NCBI GenBank assembly: GCA_011109175.1
Contig: RDEW01000053.1
Span: 248,001 to 312,000 of the forward strand
DNA: 64,000 nt
Direction of reading: 5' to 3'
Source of the DNA: Dicyema japonicum
Lineage: Eukaryota; Dicyemida; Rhombozoa; Dicyemidae
The translations under genes and the position numbers were made by a program. Below, piece after piece: positions 22,620 to 33,360 of the stretch (positions within the stretch are counted from its first letter, which is position 1; every line of letters begins with the position of its first letter). The notes beneath the pieces were generated by a model that saw nothing but the letters and a program-made list of their open reading frames with translations, was not told the DNA's origin and did not search any database.

Positions 22620-23046
22620 TGTGGGGAGAATTCAAATTAGAATTCATGAAGTGAATACTTTGTGTCCATACGATCCTGAAAAATGGAAAACCAAGTTGCA
22701 GTAGGGAGAACTATACACCGACAAGTCTCATTTGTTGTGTGTCAAAGATAACGAAAAATGGTTTTCAACAGATTCTCCATTCATCTCTAGAATGGGAATT
22801 TTTTCTGACAATCAGTGGAGTGACTGGCTATTGTTTTACAATTCTGATAGAAGCTACACTGCCCATAATATTAGGGAATACCTTACTACGTGTCTGAATA
22901 TCTTTAAAATTTTTGATAATGATTGGTGGTATTGTACACATTTTTTACTAGACCAATATTGGTTAAAAGAGTATCTTTTCATGAGAAAGTCGTCAATTCT
23001 TGTTGGAAGTCGAACATCGAAAAAATACCCTTCTGATGTTCGTTAA
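22620..23046 (+). mobile_element. piggyBac-like transposase remnant
   Basis: Upstream of the ORF, CPYDPEKWKTKL resembles the P-x-K-x-x-KWG-x-K block. In the ORF at 22732-23046, FDNDWWYCTHFLLDQYW resembles the second catalytic-Asp block (x-DN-x-F-T-S-x-x-L). MRKSSILVGSRTSKKYP resembles the V-GT-x-R-x-NRK-x-x-P block. The order and spacing fit piggyBac (DDE_Tnp_1_7). A stop splits the first block from the rest. No terminal repeats were located. Confidence 0.45.
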
Positions 23047-23184
23047 TTATATTAGTTTTGTCAACGACTCCGTTTTTACTAAATCAGCCATTAAGTCAAC
23101 AAGAATGTAGTCCTATCAAAGTAATCTTTTCAGATTTGAAAAAGTAAATTGTTGTTTTGGTAATTGAAAACACTTTATAATTAT

Positions 23185-23440
23185 AATAACACCAGAGACC
23201 ACAGTTACACAAACTAACTAATCACGTGATTCCAACACGCTCTAGCAGGGGCCTCATCTTGGCCCGATGATCCTCCTTTGACCCCACACAAGCACGTATC
23301 GATCGAGTGACTAGATCTTTGCAGTCACGACGGCACGTTTCATGGTTCATTCGTATCAAAGCTAAAAGAACCATTGGTGGCATGAACTCTCCAGAAATCC
23401 TGCCTTTCGTGATTTTGAAAGCTCATTTAGTTTCTATAAA
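23185..23440 (-). mobile_element. LINE 3' end, truncated
   Basis: The sequence matches 40240-40450 closely (CACGGTTACACAAACTAACT, CACAAGCACGTATCG, ACCATTGGTGG, CTCTCCAGAAAT). There it forms the 3' terminus of a minus-strand LINE with an RT. Only about 250 bp are present, so this is a typical 5'-truncated insertion. A 17-bp direct repeat (TTAGTTTCTATAAAGTG) follows at 23427-23468. Confidence 0.65.
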
Positions 23441-25035
23441 GTGGAAACACTTTAGTTTCTATAAAGTGATATAATTCGACGTGTAATCAAAATTAAAAAT
23501 TAAACTGATTGGAAAGTAATTAATAATTATTTTATTCCAGCCAGTTTTATTGATGCGGGCGTTTTTCTCTGGACCGTTAAGGAGACTAACTGGATAAGCC
23601 ATTACATTTCACAGTCATCGTGACTTATGAGCGAGGCTATATGTCCGAGTTTCTTGAGGAAAATCAGTGACTTACTGTTGATTGATCCAGTTTTTTCTAC
23701 AACAGTCGCGTGGAAAATACATCGGTTGAGGAGTCCTCTATTCCTTTTTTTAGATCTCTTTACTTTCTCTGCAGCGTAGTGCCTTTATCTGTTCTCTCGA
23801 TGATGTTTGTGTAGGAGAGAGAATCGGCAGATGTTGCATCCTAATCTAATGGTTTCCCTCCTCGAACGAAAAATTGTTTCTCCGTCCGGTCGCTTTCAGA
23901 CTCCCTTGCCGAAGTTTATGGGTTCGGGTATGGAGGGGTAACCAACATACACCAGGGCTCGCTTCACAATCATGTTAATCTTGAGAATTTTCCTGCACTT
24001 CTTCAGCAAGAAAGGGCATGGAGTCCATAACAGTCGACAGTACTACCACACTAACATTTGCTAGTCTTGCAAATCTAGTCAAAGTCTGATAAAGATGCCG
24101 TACGAACAGCATCGTCGTCAGGGCTAGTCCTACGAAATAGACAGAATGCCTACGAAATAGTCTCTCAACGTCAAGATAGTAGAATCTAGAGGAATTTTAG
24201 TCACTGAAAATAAACAGCCAAACGTTTCTCCGTGAAAATCAAATCTTTACAGAACAACTACTCTTCCTTATACTCATTTCTGATCACGATTCGTATCTTT
24301 TCTCCATATCAACTAAATGTATTTTTGCAATGTACTAAACAATGCCAAATATTAAAGTTTTCGATTTCATATCTATTATGGGGCGACCTAAACGGCAAAA
24401 CCGTGAACTACAGATGCTATATAACAAACATTGACGGACTAAAAATAGAAATTCAGCGTGAGAGAGCCGGATTCGAAATCATGACGTCGGAGGAGCAAAC
24501 CACTTCTCTCACCACGGAAGAGATATACTTGGTGTGTTTTTAGTATCACCATCACTATGCACTTACATAGAGAGGCCGAGGAATATGTAGCAGTGATCAT
24601 ATTCTTCAGAAACTAGTTCAACACCTTACTCAGATGTCACGGAAACAGTATTTATGAAATATGACATGTCACGATTTGACTGTGAACACTACCGAATTTA
24701 CCGTACCAAAGAACCTTCAAAGTTGGAAAGAGAATAAGTCACTGATTGAAATTGATAATATGGACCAAAATCTCGAAATCGTCATAGAGAAATATACCAA
24801 GAAGAAATTCTCGAATGTCAGCCCAAAAAAAAGTATCGACATTTCACCCATTACCTTTGGTGAAATTTTTTTTTGCTGCTATGGGAAATACTATATAAAC
24901 CTCATTCCATAATCAGCCAGATCACTCTCGTAGTTTTTTTATGGTGGACTTAACATTAAAACTCCGGCAGAAGCAGTCAGGTAACGAGTAACGCATGTGA
25001 AATAAGATGATTAAAGATCTGGCAAATATTGTGCT
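23441..25035. other. Decayed DNA with two AT-rich frames, no firm gene
   Basis: Two plus frames (24232-24543 and 24661-24912) look loosely protein-like (e.g. SWKENKSLIEIDNMDQNLE) but show no known motif, and no splice link between them was found. On the minus strand 24452-24518 has complementary ends GTGAGAG and CTCTCAC and a TTCGAATCC loop, resembling a degraded tRNA or tRNA-SINE. Confidence 0.35.
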
Positions 25036-25039
25036 GAAA

Positions 25040-25300
25040 TGAATAAAAAGACTTTCTTACAGATCTTTAGAAAAGCAAAGTGGATGTCGAAAAAGGAGAT
25101 CAACAGCCGATGGGGTTTGAAGCCACTGATGGAGGTGTTTACACATCAAAGATACAATAACCCGGGATTGACTTATCAACAGTCTTCGACACTGTCAATA
25201 GACATAAACTTATGGTGGCGACATGAAAAAAGTGGCACCTCAAAATATGAAAGTGCCATAGATGAAACCTCATTGTGAAATGAACTAATTGGAAAATATG
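25040..25300 (+). mobile_element. LINE reverse transcriptase palm fragment
   Basis: Near 25165-25215 the plus strand reads GIDLSTVFDTVNRHKLM, the RT palm block that carries the first catalytic aspartate (D-x-x-x-x-F-D-x-x-x). Flanking frames give nothing further. Confidence 0.6.
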
Positions 25301-25705
25301 TGGTAATATAGATTATTAAGAGAGAAATCATCAGAGTGACTGTAAATTTATGGAGCATATGTCATTTCTCCATGTGGTACACACGAGAGAGTTAAAAAGT
25401 AAAAAATTGTAATCACTATTTGGTATTATAGAGAGGCGAGATTTTAAGTAGTGTCTCGTATTATAAAAGTTAAGAGAAATTAATTGCTTGCATAAGGATA
25501 ACATGATTAAACTAGACTTAACATTAGTAAATAATTAATATGTTTAAGTTTTATGCACTGTATACCCCGAAAAAACCTACATGGAATATTTGGGATTATT
25601 TGTGCAATTAAGAAAATCAATATTAAACAAAAAATTATTTTTGGTAAAAACTAAACAAAAACAGTAACAAATTTTTAATATGATAAGTATTTTTTCTTGG
25701 CGTTG
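25301..25705. other. AT-rich, nothing identified
   Basis: No frame, repeat family or structural signal could be assigned in these 400 bases. Confidence 0.4.
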
Positions 25706-26400
25706 TTATTTCTTTAATTTTACGTTTTGACTCATCGTACTGTTATTATTTCCCTTTCTATTTGAAATAAAGGCATCCACTTTTCTGAGTATTGACATTG
25801 ATCCTTGATTTTGTTCAACAACTTCTTTACACTTTGTTTTACTTGAAATATTTCTCAAATTATTGTTATTTTTAACATTCTTGTATTTCCTTAGTATAAG
25901 TGAATCAGTTTTGTCATTTATTACATTGACCGTTTCTTCTAATTGTTTATTGTGATTTGCTTGATTAATCATTTCCAAAGACATTGATTTATAATTGTTA
26001 TTTGGTAGGTTTCTGCTATTGGAGAAAATTTTAGGTTTTTGAATTGGCAGGAGACTTTTTACATTCGTAATTTTGAGATTAAGTTATCCTTGGTTGTGTG
26101 AGTGGATAAGGATAATGGAATAATTAATCTATTTTTAGTTTTCTTATGGCTGATTTTACTTGTATCTCCTGTAGAGAGCGAGTAAGAAACTAAAATATCG
26201 ATTCCACCTTAAATTTTGATTACTCACATGTAGACAAATAAGACTAATCTCAAGGGGATAGTCATTTGAGTCAAGTACGGTCAATGTAGTACTCCAATCA
26301 CCTTCATTATGCATTACTATTGCCCTTAAATATTTTACAGATCTATTACTGGATTTTACGACGTAGTAATAATCGGTTGTTCTTTGATCCAACCAATAAT
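25706..26400 (-). CDS. Spliced gene, Asn/Lys-rich protein of unknown function
   Basis: Two minus-strand frames join through a 28-nt GT-AG intron at 26208-26235. The first exon reads TTDYYYVVKSSNRSVKYLRA and GDWSTTLTVLDSNDYPLEIS. After the splice, ICGIDILVSYSLSTGDTSKI leads into a long open frame through KTKNRLIIPLSLSTHTTKD and LLPIQKPKIFSNSRNLPNNN to the stop at 25706. About 230 residues are covered. The N-terminal part could be a beta-rich domain and the rest is Asn/Lys-rich and probably disordered. The start was not found: a LINE 3' end begins near 26440, so the gene may be cut or have further exons. No family recognised. The splice that fuses two otherwise open frames is the main support. 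Confidence 0.55.
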
Positions 26401-26439
26401 ACGTATATAAAAGTATCACGAGTTTTTAAAATTTGCATA

Positions 26440-26532
26440 ATTATTCCTTGGTTGCGGGAACTGGGATCACTAGTTGATTTTACTTTTGTCTTTCTTTCTC
26501 GATGATCCCGGGGTTAATAAATAAATAAATTA
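26440..26532 (+). repeat. LINE 3' tail
   Basis: GGGAACTGGGATCACTAGTT leads to TTTCTTTCTCGATGATCCC and GGGGTTAATAAATAAATAAA, the shared 3' ending of LINE copies in this window. Only the terminal 90 bases are present. Confidence 0.6.
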
Positions 26533-26740
26533 TATACGCGTTTTCATGAATGAAGTCGTATTATATTGCATATAAACATCACATGAAATTGTTAAAGCTC
26601 ATTCTCGAAGAAAAGTTAGTGAAATGTTTTAAGAGTTCAAGAAAATGGAACATTCTGCTTCCTTAACGCTGAAAAGTATCCCTGACTTTTTTGTCCAATC
26701 TGTTTTTAGCTTCACTTTTAAATAGAAATACAAATACAGT

Positions 26741-26794
26741 AAACCCTCATTAATCCGAACACAAAAATTTGGATGGCTTTCTGATTGTGAAGGG
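26741..26794 (+). mobile_element. Pogo-like terminal inverted repeat, isolated end
   Basis: CAGTAAACCCTCATTAATCC begins at about 26741 after TA, and the next 30 bases match the right end of the element ending at 17049. The sequence is interrupted after about 55 bp by the SINE-like copy at 26795, so the SINE probably inserted into, or beside, this element. Confidence 0.55.
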
Positions 26795-27120
26795 TGCGTA
26801 GCGCCATGTGGTGCTGCGTGGTTAATTGGTTTAAATTTTCTGCTTGCTTGTCTGTTCCTCCTCTCTCTTCCTATTAGAGTGGCGTCATGTGATCCATCTG
26901 TCTAGGTGACGCTCAGTGCCAGGCCGGCATGAAAAAGGATCATTTGCTCTTCCCCACTCCACTGGAGGGGTTTCCACAACTGCATGTAATGGACGTCTTA
27001 CCCTTTATGCTGATTCCGGATGGAATCTGTTTCTGTAGAAGTGGAAACTGGATGCACTTAATTAGTTGCTTACTTTAACTTCTTTTCGGTGTATCCGGGT
27101 TAATAAATAATAATAATAAT
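26795..27120 (+). repeat. SINE-like repeat, copy 2
   Basis: Full-length copy matching 16013-16325 through all landmarks, with a longer (AAT)n tail at its 3' end. Its 5' end abuts a pogo-like terminus and its 3' end abuts a minus-strand LINE fragment. Confidence 0.75.
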
Positions 27121-27410
27121 TGTGAAGGGAATAATGGAAATGCTTTCTACGATCCTGTGCGTCTCCATTGTTCCCACTGTCGAATGGAAATGCTTTCTTC
27201 GATCCTTGTAGAGGAAGCCGACTGTGGAAGGAAATTTCTTAGCCAATCGATTTTCTTTTGCGTAGAACAGTGATAGGCTTAGTGGGTGTTTTCCAGAACT
27301 GAATCCGTGTTGGAAATTCGGTTGAGTTAAGTAAGGAATAATTTCAGATAGGATCAACTTTTCCAACACTTTTGATATAGTAGAGGTCAATGAGATTTGT
27401 CTGTATTATA
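27121..27410 (-). mobile_element. LINE RT fragment
   Basis: On the minus strand MTSTISKVLEKLILSEIIPY and LTQPNFQHGFSSGK match the RT block at 13570-13480 almost residue for residue, showing the same LINE family. The catalytic box is not in this fragment. Just below (27180-27280), unrelated-looking sequence suggests rearrangement. Confidence 0.7.
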
Positions 27411-27429
27411 ATCAAGGACATACTTACTA

Positions 27430-28155
27430 CGGATCCTTAATTATTATTTATTTATTTAATAACCCCGAAAAGGGAACAGAAGGAGTAAACCAACTAATTA
27501 AGTGATTCCGTTACGCCTCAAAAGGATCAAGAGGTTTTTCCTGTGTTCCTCCGGAGTACCCACGGCTTTCGTGAATAGACGACGATCATCTTTCATTAGA
27601 GTTTGAAAAGGGGTCGGATTTTCCCCCAAATTTCGTGTATTTGAGGCCACTAGCCTTGAATAGAAGAAACGACTTGTTTCTTGGCCACACAGACCGATGA
27701 AGCCGGAGCCATTAATTTTGATTGCGGCGTAATCAAGCATTGGAGGAAAAGACCGGGGGGTAGATTCGTATTTCATCAAAGGGTTAAATGTCACCCCAGG
27801 ATAGTTAGACGAATCTGTAATGGTAAGGAGTTTTCATAAATGTTCAAATCCAGTTTTTCTTATCTGTCCGTAGTGAAGATTGTGTACGTTGATTTATCCC
27901 TGGATATGGAGAGACGATTCAACTTCAACCAGGCTCCCATGTCGTCAATATGTGACTAAAGCTCTGATTTTGCTGTACCCACGTATTTGTTCCTGCTAGC
28001 ATGATTAGGTCGTCAGCATAAGTGAGAATCATTGAATCTGGTTTTCCAGGGCAGGGTAAATCGTTGAGAAATAAGTTGAATAACGCCGGAGAGAGGGGTG
28101 ATTTTTGAGGGACGCCATTTGGTAGGAGACGTTTCCTTCAAGTGAAGGAAACCGG
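27430..28155 (-). mobile_element. LINE 3' half with intact YADD
   Basis: From 28150 downward on the minus strand: SPLSPALFNLFLNDLP, then SMILTYADDLIMLAGT near 28025-27985 with both catalytic aspartates, a thumb region, then a C-terminal frame (27794-27498) ending near FQTLMKDDRRLFTKAVGTPE. The 3' end at 27430-27510 is TTAATTAGTTGGTTTACTCC with a GGGGTTATTAAATAAATAAA tail. The 5' part is missing. Confidence 0.75.
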
Positions 28156-28230
28156 TGTCTAACATTAATAAATAAATATTCTAAAATATTTAAAAAAAAT
28201 AATTAAAAAAATGAATTACTAAATTAATCG

Positions 28231-28560
28231 ACGCGTGGCGCTATATGTAGTTTCGTGCCTAATTGGTTGAAATTTTCTGTTTGTTTGTCTGTTGCTTCTC
28301 TCTCTATCTATTAGAGTGCCATCATGTGATCACCTGTCTAGATGGCGCCCAGTGTCTGACTGGCACTAAAAAGGATCATTTGCTTTCCCCCACTCCACTG
28401 GAGGGGTTTCCACAACTGCATGTATGGATGTCATTTTCATTTTATGATGATTCCGGATGGACTCTGTTTTTGTACAAGTGGAAACTGGATACACTAAATT
28501 ATTTGTTTACTTCAACTACCTTTTCGGTGTATCCAGGGTTAATAAATTAATTAAATAAAG
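28231..28560 (+). repeat. SINE-like repeat, copy 3
   Basis: Same landmarks as the copies at 16013 and 26795, slightly more diverged (TGGATGTCATTTTCATTTTA replaces part of the middle). The tail reads GGGTTAATAAATTAATTAAA. Confidence 0.7.
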
Positions 28561-28734
28561 TTATTCTGAATTATAATTTTTAGACTAATCCTTGAAATAG
28601 AATTCATGTGGCTTCCTGTTTCTGGTAAAGTAAGTTTTAGAATTTACTTTACATATGAAAAGGACAGCGTATTCCCCAAATCCAATAAGATTGTCCTACG
28701 TAATTTCAGCCTTTGTGGTCTGCCCACCCGACTT

Positions 28735-30090
28735 GGTGAAACCCATCTGTGCTCTCCGATGACATAAAACCAAACCCTGGGCCATCAAACAAGGACCTTC
28801 TTAAATTCAGGACGCAGAACTTTGCTTACTTCAATAAAAAAGAAACAGGTCCCAGTCTTCAGAAACAGGTCCCAGTCTTCCCAGGCTATAACATTATGCA
28901 ACGTGACCGCCCTATTGGTCCAAGTGTGGAGTAGTTATAATTGTCAAAAAGGAAATTTCATTTACGGAAACAATACATGTCCAAAAACCAGCCCGAAGAC
29001 GAAAGGGAAATCCACTTATTTCTTAATTAGAATAATCTAGTTTTTTAGCAACCCTACATTCAATACAAGGACTCCTTATAGAGCAAATGACAAGAGTCCC
29101 TACCCACTGTACATTCACTTGTCTAAAATCTCTGTCCTAACCAAGTGGTCACTGATTTACTATACTTGAAGTAACTGTAATCCTATTCTCATTACGTTCA
29201 AATGAAGATGTCTATAGAAAGTTTATCTTAGCCCGGGACTACAAAATCCTTTGCACGAAGAAACCTTTCCGCGCAACCGATACATCCGGGAGGGAAAGAA
29301 ATTGCTTTAAAGTCTACAAATTCAATAATGGCAACATGATAGGATTCGTGACTTGGAGAGATATCAGAAACAAGGCAAAGATGAAACAGGAGAGAGTCTG
29401 TTCTAACCTCATGTCCATTTTAAGCAAACATACCCCTTCACGAGGATTTGGAATATTCACCAACTTTGTTAGGACGCCTCCTTGCAAAAACATGGAGAAC
29501 GAGAATTTTTTAAACAAAATAATGAAACTTGGGATAAAAAGAACCTTATGTGAAGAATTTACTTACAGAAGGCTTTTGACTCCATTCTGATGAAATTAAT
29601 TGCTAGGAAGATCAAACAATTCGAAAATTTCGATTGTAAACTTTTTTAACCGACGAAGAGGAAGAGTAATTTCACATCCCATATTTTCTGTTACCAAATG
29701 CCTGGTCGGCATTCAAAAGGATCCAACTATTCTTTCCATCAGGAGACAATTTCGTTCCCTGGCGACAAGTTCTTGAATTGACTTCAGCTGCCGTACAGCA
29801 TCCTCTGGATCAATGTTCTAGGTTGAGGACGAAGAGGAAGGGTAATTGCATGATCCACATATTCTGTAACTAAACTGGGGCTTATAGGGATCTTAACTCT
29901 CATCCATTCTCTAAAACTTCTCTATGAGAGATATGCCTTCCTGTAGCAGCGACAACACTCTGGTCCTCGCTTATGCTGACAACATAATCTTATCAACAAG
30001 AGACATTGTGATACTCATCAGGTACTCGCTTACTAGATTTACTGGTCAACCTATTGTTGTATCTTCCAGATAAGAAAACCGAAAGTGACT
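28735..30090 (+). mobile_element. Decayed LINE with NPGP motif and RT fragment
   Basis: At 28755-28800 the plus frame reads LSDDIKPNPGPSNKDLL. A DI/DV-x-x-NPGP motif of this kind sits at the N-terminus of ORF2 in several animal LINEs. A frame at 29336-29590 (FVTWRDIRNKAKMKQERVCS) may be linker. Near 29935-30000 the RT reads MPSCSSDNTLVLAYADNII: the catalytic box has become YADN. A 20-bp tandem duplication (AGAAACAGGTCCCAGTCTTC) lies at 28840-28880. Many stops; inactive. Confidence 0.6.
29705..29832 (+). repeat. Interspersed repeat, copy 1 of a pair
   Basis: About 115 bp repeated at 30755-30870 with about 75 percent visible identity: ATTCAAAAGGATCCAACTAT, GGAGACAATTTCG, GGCGACAAGTTCTTGAATTG, CTCTGGATCAATGTTC. 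The first part also recurs near 34105-34170 (ATTGGATCCATCTTAC). It lies inside LINE debris and is probably a SINE or LINE 3' segment. Confidence 0.5.
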
Positions 30091-31475
30091 CTCATAATTT
30101 CACATAGTTCAACGATTTCTTCTCTGTCCAAGAGTCAAAGATGTACAGTGTCAGTTCTCCTTCTATTAAGGGTATATTACAGGGTTTTCACTTCAAAGTG
30201 AGAATTTATTCACATTAATGTGAGAATTATTCACATCGAAGTACCTTTATTGATCCTTTAAAACTACTCTGAATTCTCTGAAATTGGAGATGTCTGAGTT
30301 TGTGAACAACTCAAGTTTGTAGAGACGTTGATCCTCAACCACAGCCCTTTCATATCCTAATCAAATGGAGAATGAAATCATTATTACAAACAGTTGTAGG
30401 TGGCAGGAATTATTTAATTTAGTGGAAAATGTTGAAATATCCATTTTTGATCTAATTCTACTACTGAGTCTGTGATGGAGACGAACTACATGTGGCACAA
30501 AAAGATATGTGTCAAATGAAAGAAACCTCAGATCATGAAGTCACGAAAGTGATGTCATGTCTTGAAAAAATAAGTTCAATGTATTATATGATGTCATGTC
30601 TTGAAAAAATAAGCAATTTTCAGATCTGAGGCTACGACTGACTTTCAAAATGCGCAAGCCTGAATGGCAGCGTTGTGACATGACTTGATTGAAGATTTCT
30701 CTTTTTTTTCTGGTGGTGTCATTGGATCCACCTTACTCATGAGACAGCCAGTACCTGACCTGCGTTCAAAAGAATCCATCTATCATTCCACCGGGAGACA
30801 CTTTGGTCACTGGCGACGAGTTCTGTAATTGACTACAGCTCCCTGGACAGCGCTCTCTGGATCACTGTGCTTGCTTTGGAATAATTTATATGTATTATTT
30901 TTTTAAAGAACTTTTGATGCGTTCTTTGAAGTTGTCATTCTCCTCATCTAGCTGTAACCCGCTTTTAGCGAAAAAAATCCCTGTCTAACGCGACTTTATG
31001 AGGAGAGGGTATATGCATATTCATGATGGTCGATGTATAACTGAGATGATGATGTACTTTATGGAGGAGGAAGATTTTTTTTTTGAATTTGAGTAAATGA
31101 TTTCTTTTTTTTATAAACTCCTCCACGGCCAGAATCATCTGAAAACGATGTAGCCGAGAAGGAAAGGTAGTAGAAAAGCGCATGTTTTTATTATATTTTT
31201 CAAAAAGTTTCTTAGTTATAGAACCATTCCATAACTACCCCGTTAATGTTGAGTTAAATTAAGGTGAGGGCTTAGATAGACCAGGGTCGTAGTTTATGTA
31301 TCCAGAAATTTTCGCAAGGGTTTCTGACAAGTCAGGTGTGAGAGGCGAAAAAGGGAGGCATCTAAGAGGGGGGTTATTTAGTTCAGTAATCATTAATTAA
31401 TTCATAATTTACATATTAATTTTTTTGTTAATAACGCTAAATTAATTTATTATTACCACAGGATCACTGAGTCAA
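30091..31475. other. No gene seen; repeat debris
   Basis: Contains the second copy of the 115-bp repeat (30755-30870), a direct repeat ATGATGTCATGTCTTGAAAAAATAA near 30550-30612, and a near-palindrome TTCACATTAATGTGA at 30208-30222 with further TTCAC/GTGAA steps on both sides. No reading frame with a known motif. Confidence 0.4.
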
Positions 31476-31479
31476 TCAG

Positions 31480-31735
31480 AAAGAAATAAAAGTTCTCAAC
31501 TAGTGATCCCAGAAGGCCGCTATCGTGGAAGACCTAGAACAAAACTCCCAATAGTTTTACAAAAAGACCTGGTCAATATCAAAAGAAATCTAAAAATTGC
31601 CGATGATTTGGACAACATGAAAGCTTCGCTAGGAACAGGGTAGCATGGAAAAGGATGACATTTAACCTTTTTTCTTTGCTGCACATGCGGGGCTATAATT
31701 AGTATAGCTCTTGTTAAGTGCTTAAATAATAATAA
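31480..31735 (+). mobile_element. RTE-like LINE, C-terminal end
   Basis: GRYRGRPRTKLPIVLQKDLV near 31520-31580 is followed by ADDLDNMKAS and, one frame over, ARNRVAWKRMTFNL. The RGRPR...L-x-x-D-L...R-x-x-W pattern closes many RTE- and BovB-type reverse transcriptase polyproteins. The piece ends in an (AAT)n tail near 31725. Confidence 0.6.
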
Positions 31736-31954
31736 TAAGTGATCCCAGACCGACAGAGGAGATGACGAGTCCGGCAGAGTCGAGAATCCTGACCAGCTCT
31801 TCTCATTGGAAATGACATAGGCTCAAACTATTTACATGTTTGTAGATATTTCGATATTATATGAAACAAGGGGCAGCTTGGTATTCAAATAGTATGAGGG
31901 ACAATATCCAGGAGGCGTGTGTTGAGAGATACTCTATTTTTTATAATTTTTAAA

Positions 31955-32264
31955 TCAGTCATACAGCCTAACTTCATCCTTACTTTTCGGGGACTTCCTT
32001 ATACATTTATATCTGGAGTCACAGGGAGATTCCCTTGAACACTTATTATTTTGTTTTGCAATAGAGATAATCACCAAACTTCCGCGCTCGACCTTCAACA
32101 TATGGTATTTGGATGATGCGGTCCTCGGAGGACCCCCGAACTGTTTTCCTGAATTTGGAAGTGATAATTCCAGCACTGTCGTAAGCTTGACTGGAAATAA
32201 ATTACACTAGATGCGAAATCTACAATTGCGTACTTTCAGAAAAGAAGCATTCAACATTTACCAT
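31955..32264 (-). CDS. Candidate small gene, unknown function
   Basis: The minus strand has a 73-codon frame (LELSLPNSGKQFGGPPRTAS, then KYHMLKVERGSLVIISIAKQ, ending KSKDEVRLYD) that extends upstream without a stop to a likely acceptor (TTATTTCCAG) near 32190. An ATG at 32264 starts MVNVECFFSE and ends at a GTACGC donor; a 43-45 nt intron would join them in frame. Composition is unlike the surrounding LINE debris. The intron is longer than most here, so the model is tentative and no family is recognised. Confidence 0.4.
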
Positions 32265-32439
32265 CGTCGCTAATTGCTTGTAACACCCTTGTCATAAGGA
32301 TTCTACATTCCCTCCCTGAATTCTCTATTGATCAAGACGACGGCCATACTCGTGAGGCCTGGAACCGTACTTATCATCTTTCCCTGCCATCCGCGTTCTT
32401 TCAGCAGTGACTGGACGATGCTCTATGCTAGAATTTTTT

Positions 32440-33065
32440 ATAAGATTTGCTGGTGTTATCTAGCCAACATCGCCGTGCCTGTTTGTTGTCGGGGCCATCT
32501 TCCGAGAGCGGTGCCTGGCTCAGCGCCATTCCACATTGAGTTTTGGGTACCTTCCTGAATGATGAATGCGGCCGTATTGGGATCTCATTACGACTGGGAT
32601 TAAAAGTCTGTTTTCCGCATCCGTGCCGATGCGAGACCAGATTAACTGTTCTGGCATACCCCTCTCTCCTGCAGAAAGAGTGCAGGCAGATTTCCCAGAC
32701 ACATGGCCTTGAACGAAGTTGTTAGGAGAGCTTAGGACCCCGCCGGACACCCCTCCATGCTCGAACCAGTCGGTTTTCGCAGGTGAGACGGGAACGACCA
32801 GATAGGATGACAATCTTCCCTTTTGAAGCCGGTAAACCTCTTGTCTGGGTCGACATCTGCACCGACACGTTTGCCTCTTGCACCTACTCCAAAGTGCCTC
32901 TGGAGCCTGTTCTGCCGCTGAGAAGGCCGAGAAGTTGAAATGGGAATAGTACCAAGGGTTTCGTTTGTCCCACTCGTCGTTGAGACGTCTAGTTTTCTTG
33001 GAATTCTTGAGTCGTCTAGGGAATCGAATTGGACACGATCAGAAGATTTGAGCGAATCTCGCTTG
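32440..33065 (+). mobile_element. LINE C-terminal Cys-rich domain, GC-rich copy
   Basis: Plus-strand fragments: HPCRCETRLTVLAYP near 32615-32660, HMALNEVVRRA near 32698-32730, SMLEPVGF near 32755, and GKPLVWVDICTDTFASCTYS near 32832-32890. MGIVPRVSFVPLVVETSS follows near 32940-32990. These are the same ordered blocks as at 18290 and 46314. The base composition is clearly more GC-rich than the surroundings and than the other copies, suggesting a different or younger subfamily. Frameshifted. Confidence 0.65.
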
Positions 33066-33094
33066 CCATCCTGAGAGGGAATAGTCAAAAAAAG

Positions 33095-33360
33095 TTAACA
33101 ACTGGTGGCTGCTCTCATAATTGAAAACGCATTTCTCTCTACGATTTGCAAGGAAATGCGCTCAATGAGCCAGCTCTTTTCTCTCTTATCGTTTTTCTTC
33201 TTTGCGATGTGACCTGCTTCCAATGATTCCTGTCGTTTCGACTGCCACCGGTCGAAGATTAAGTGTCCTCCAAGACATGCGTTTTTTATCAATAGGTTTT
33301 CAGCCTTTTCTGAAACAGAGTATGGGTTAGTTCCTGTCGTTGAAAGGTTGGAGGGAGAGA
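33095..33360 (-). mobile_element. N-terminal fragment of the same LINE polyprotein type
   Basis: The minus frame CLGGHLIFDRWQSKRQESLE continues to SWLIERISLQIVERNAFSIM. The R-I-S-x-x-I-x-x-x-N-A block resembles the segment that starts RT polyproteins carrying the CRCG C-terminus. Similar DNA occurs at 56840-56995 and 60285-60540. It lies tail to tail with the plus-strand copy at 32440. Confidence 0.5.
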
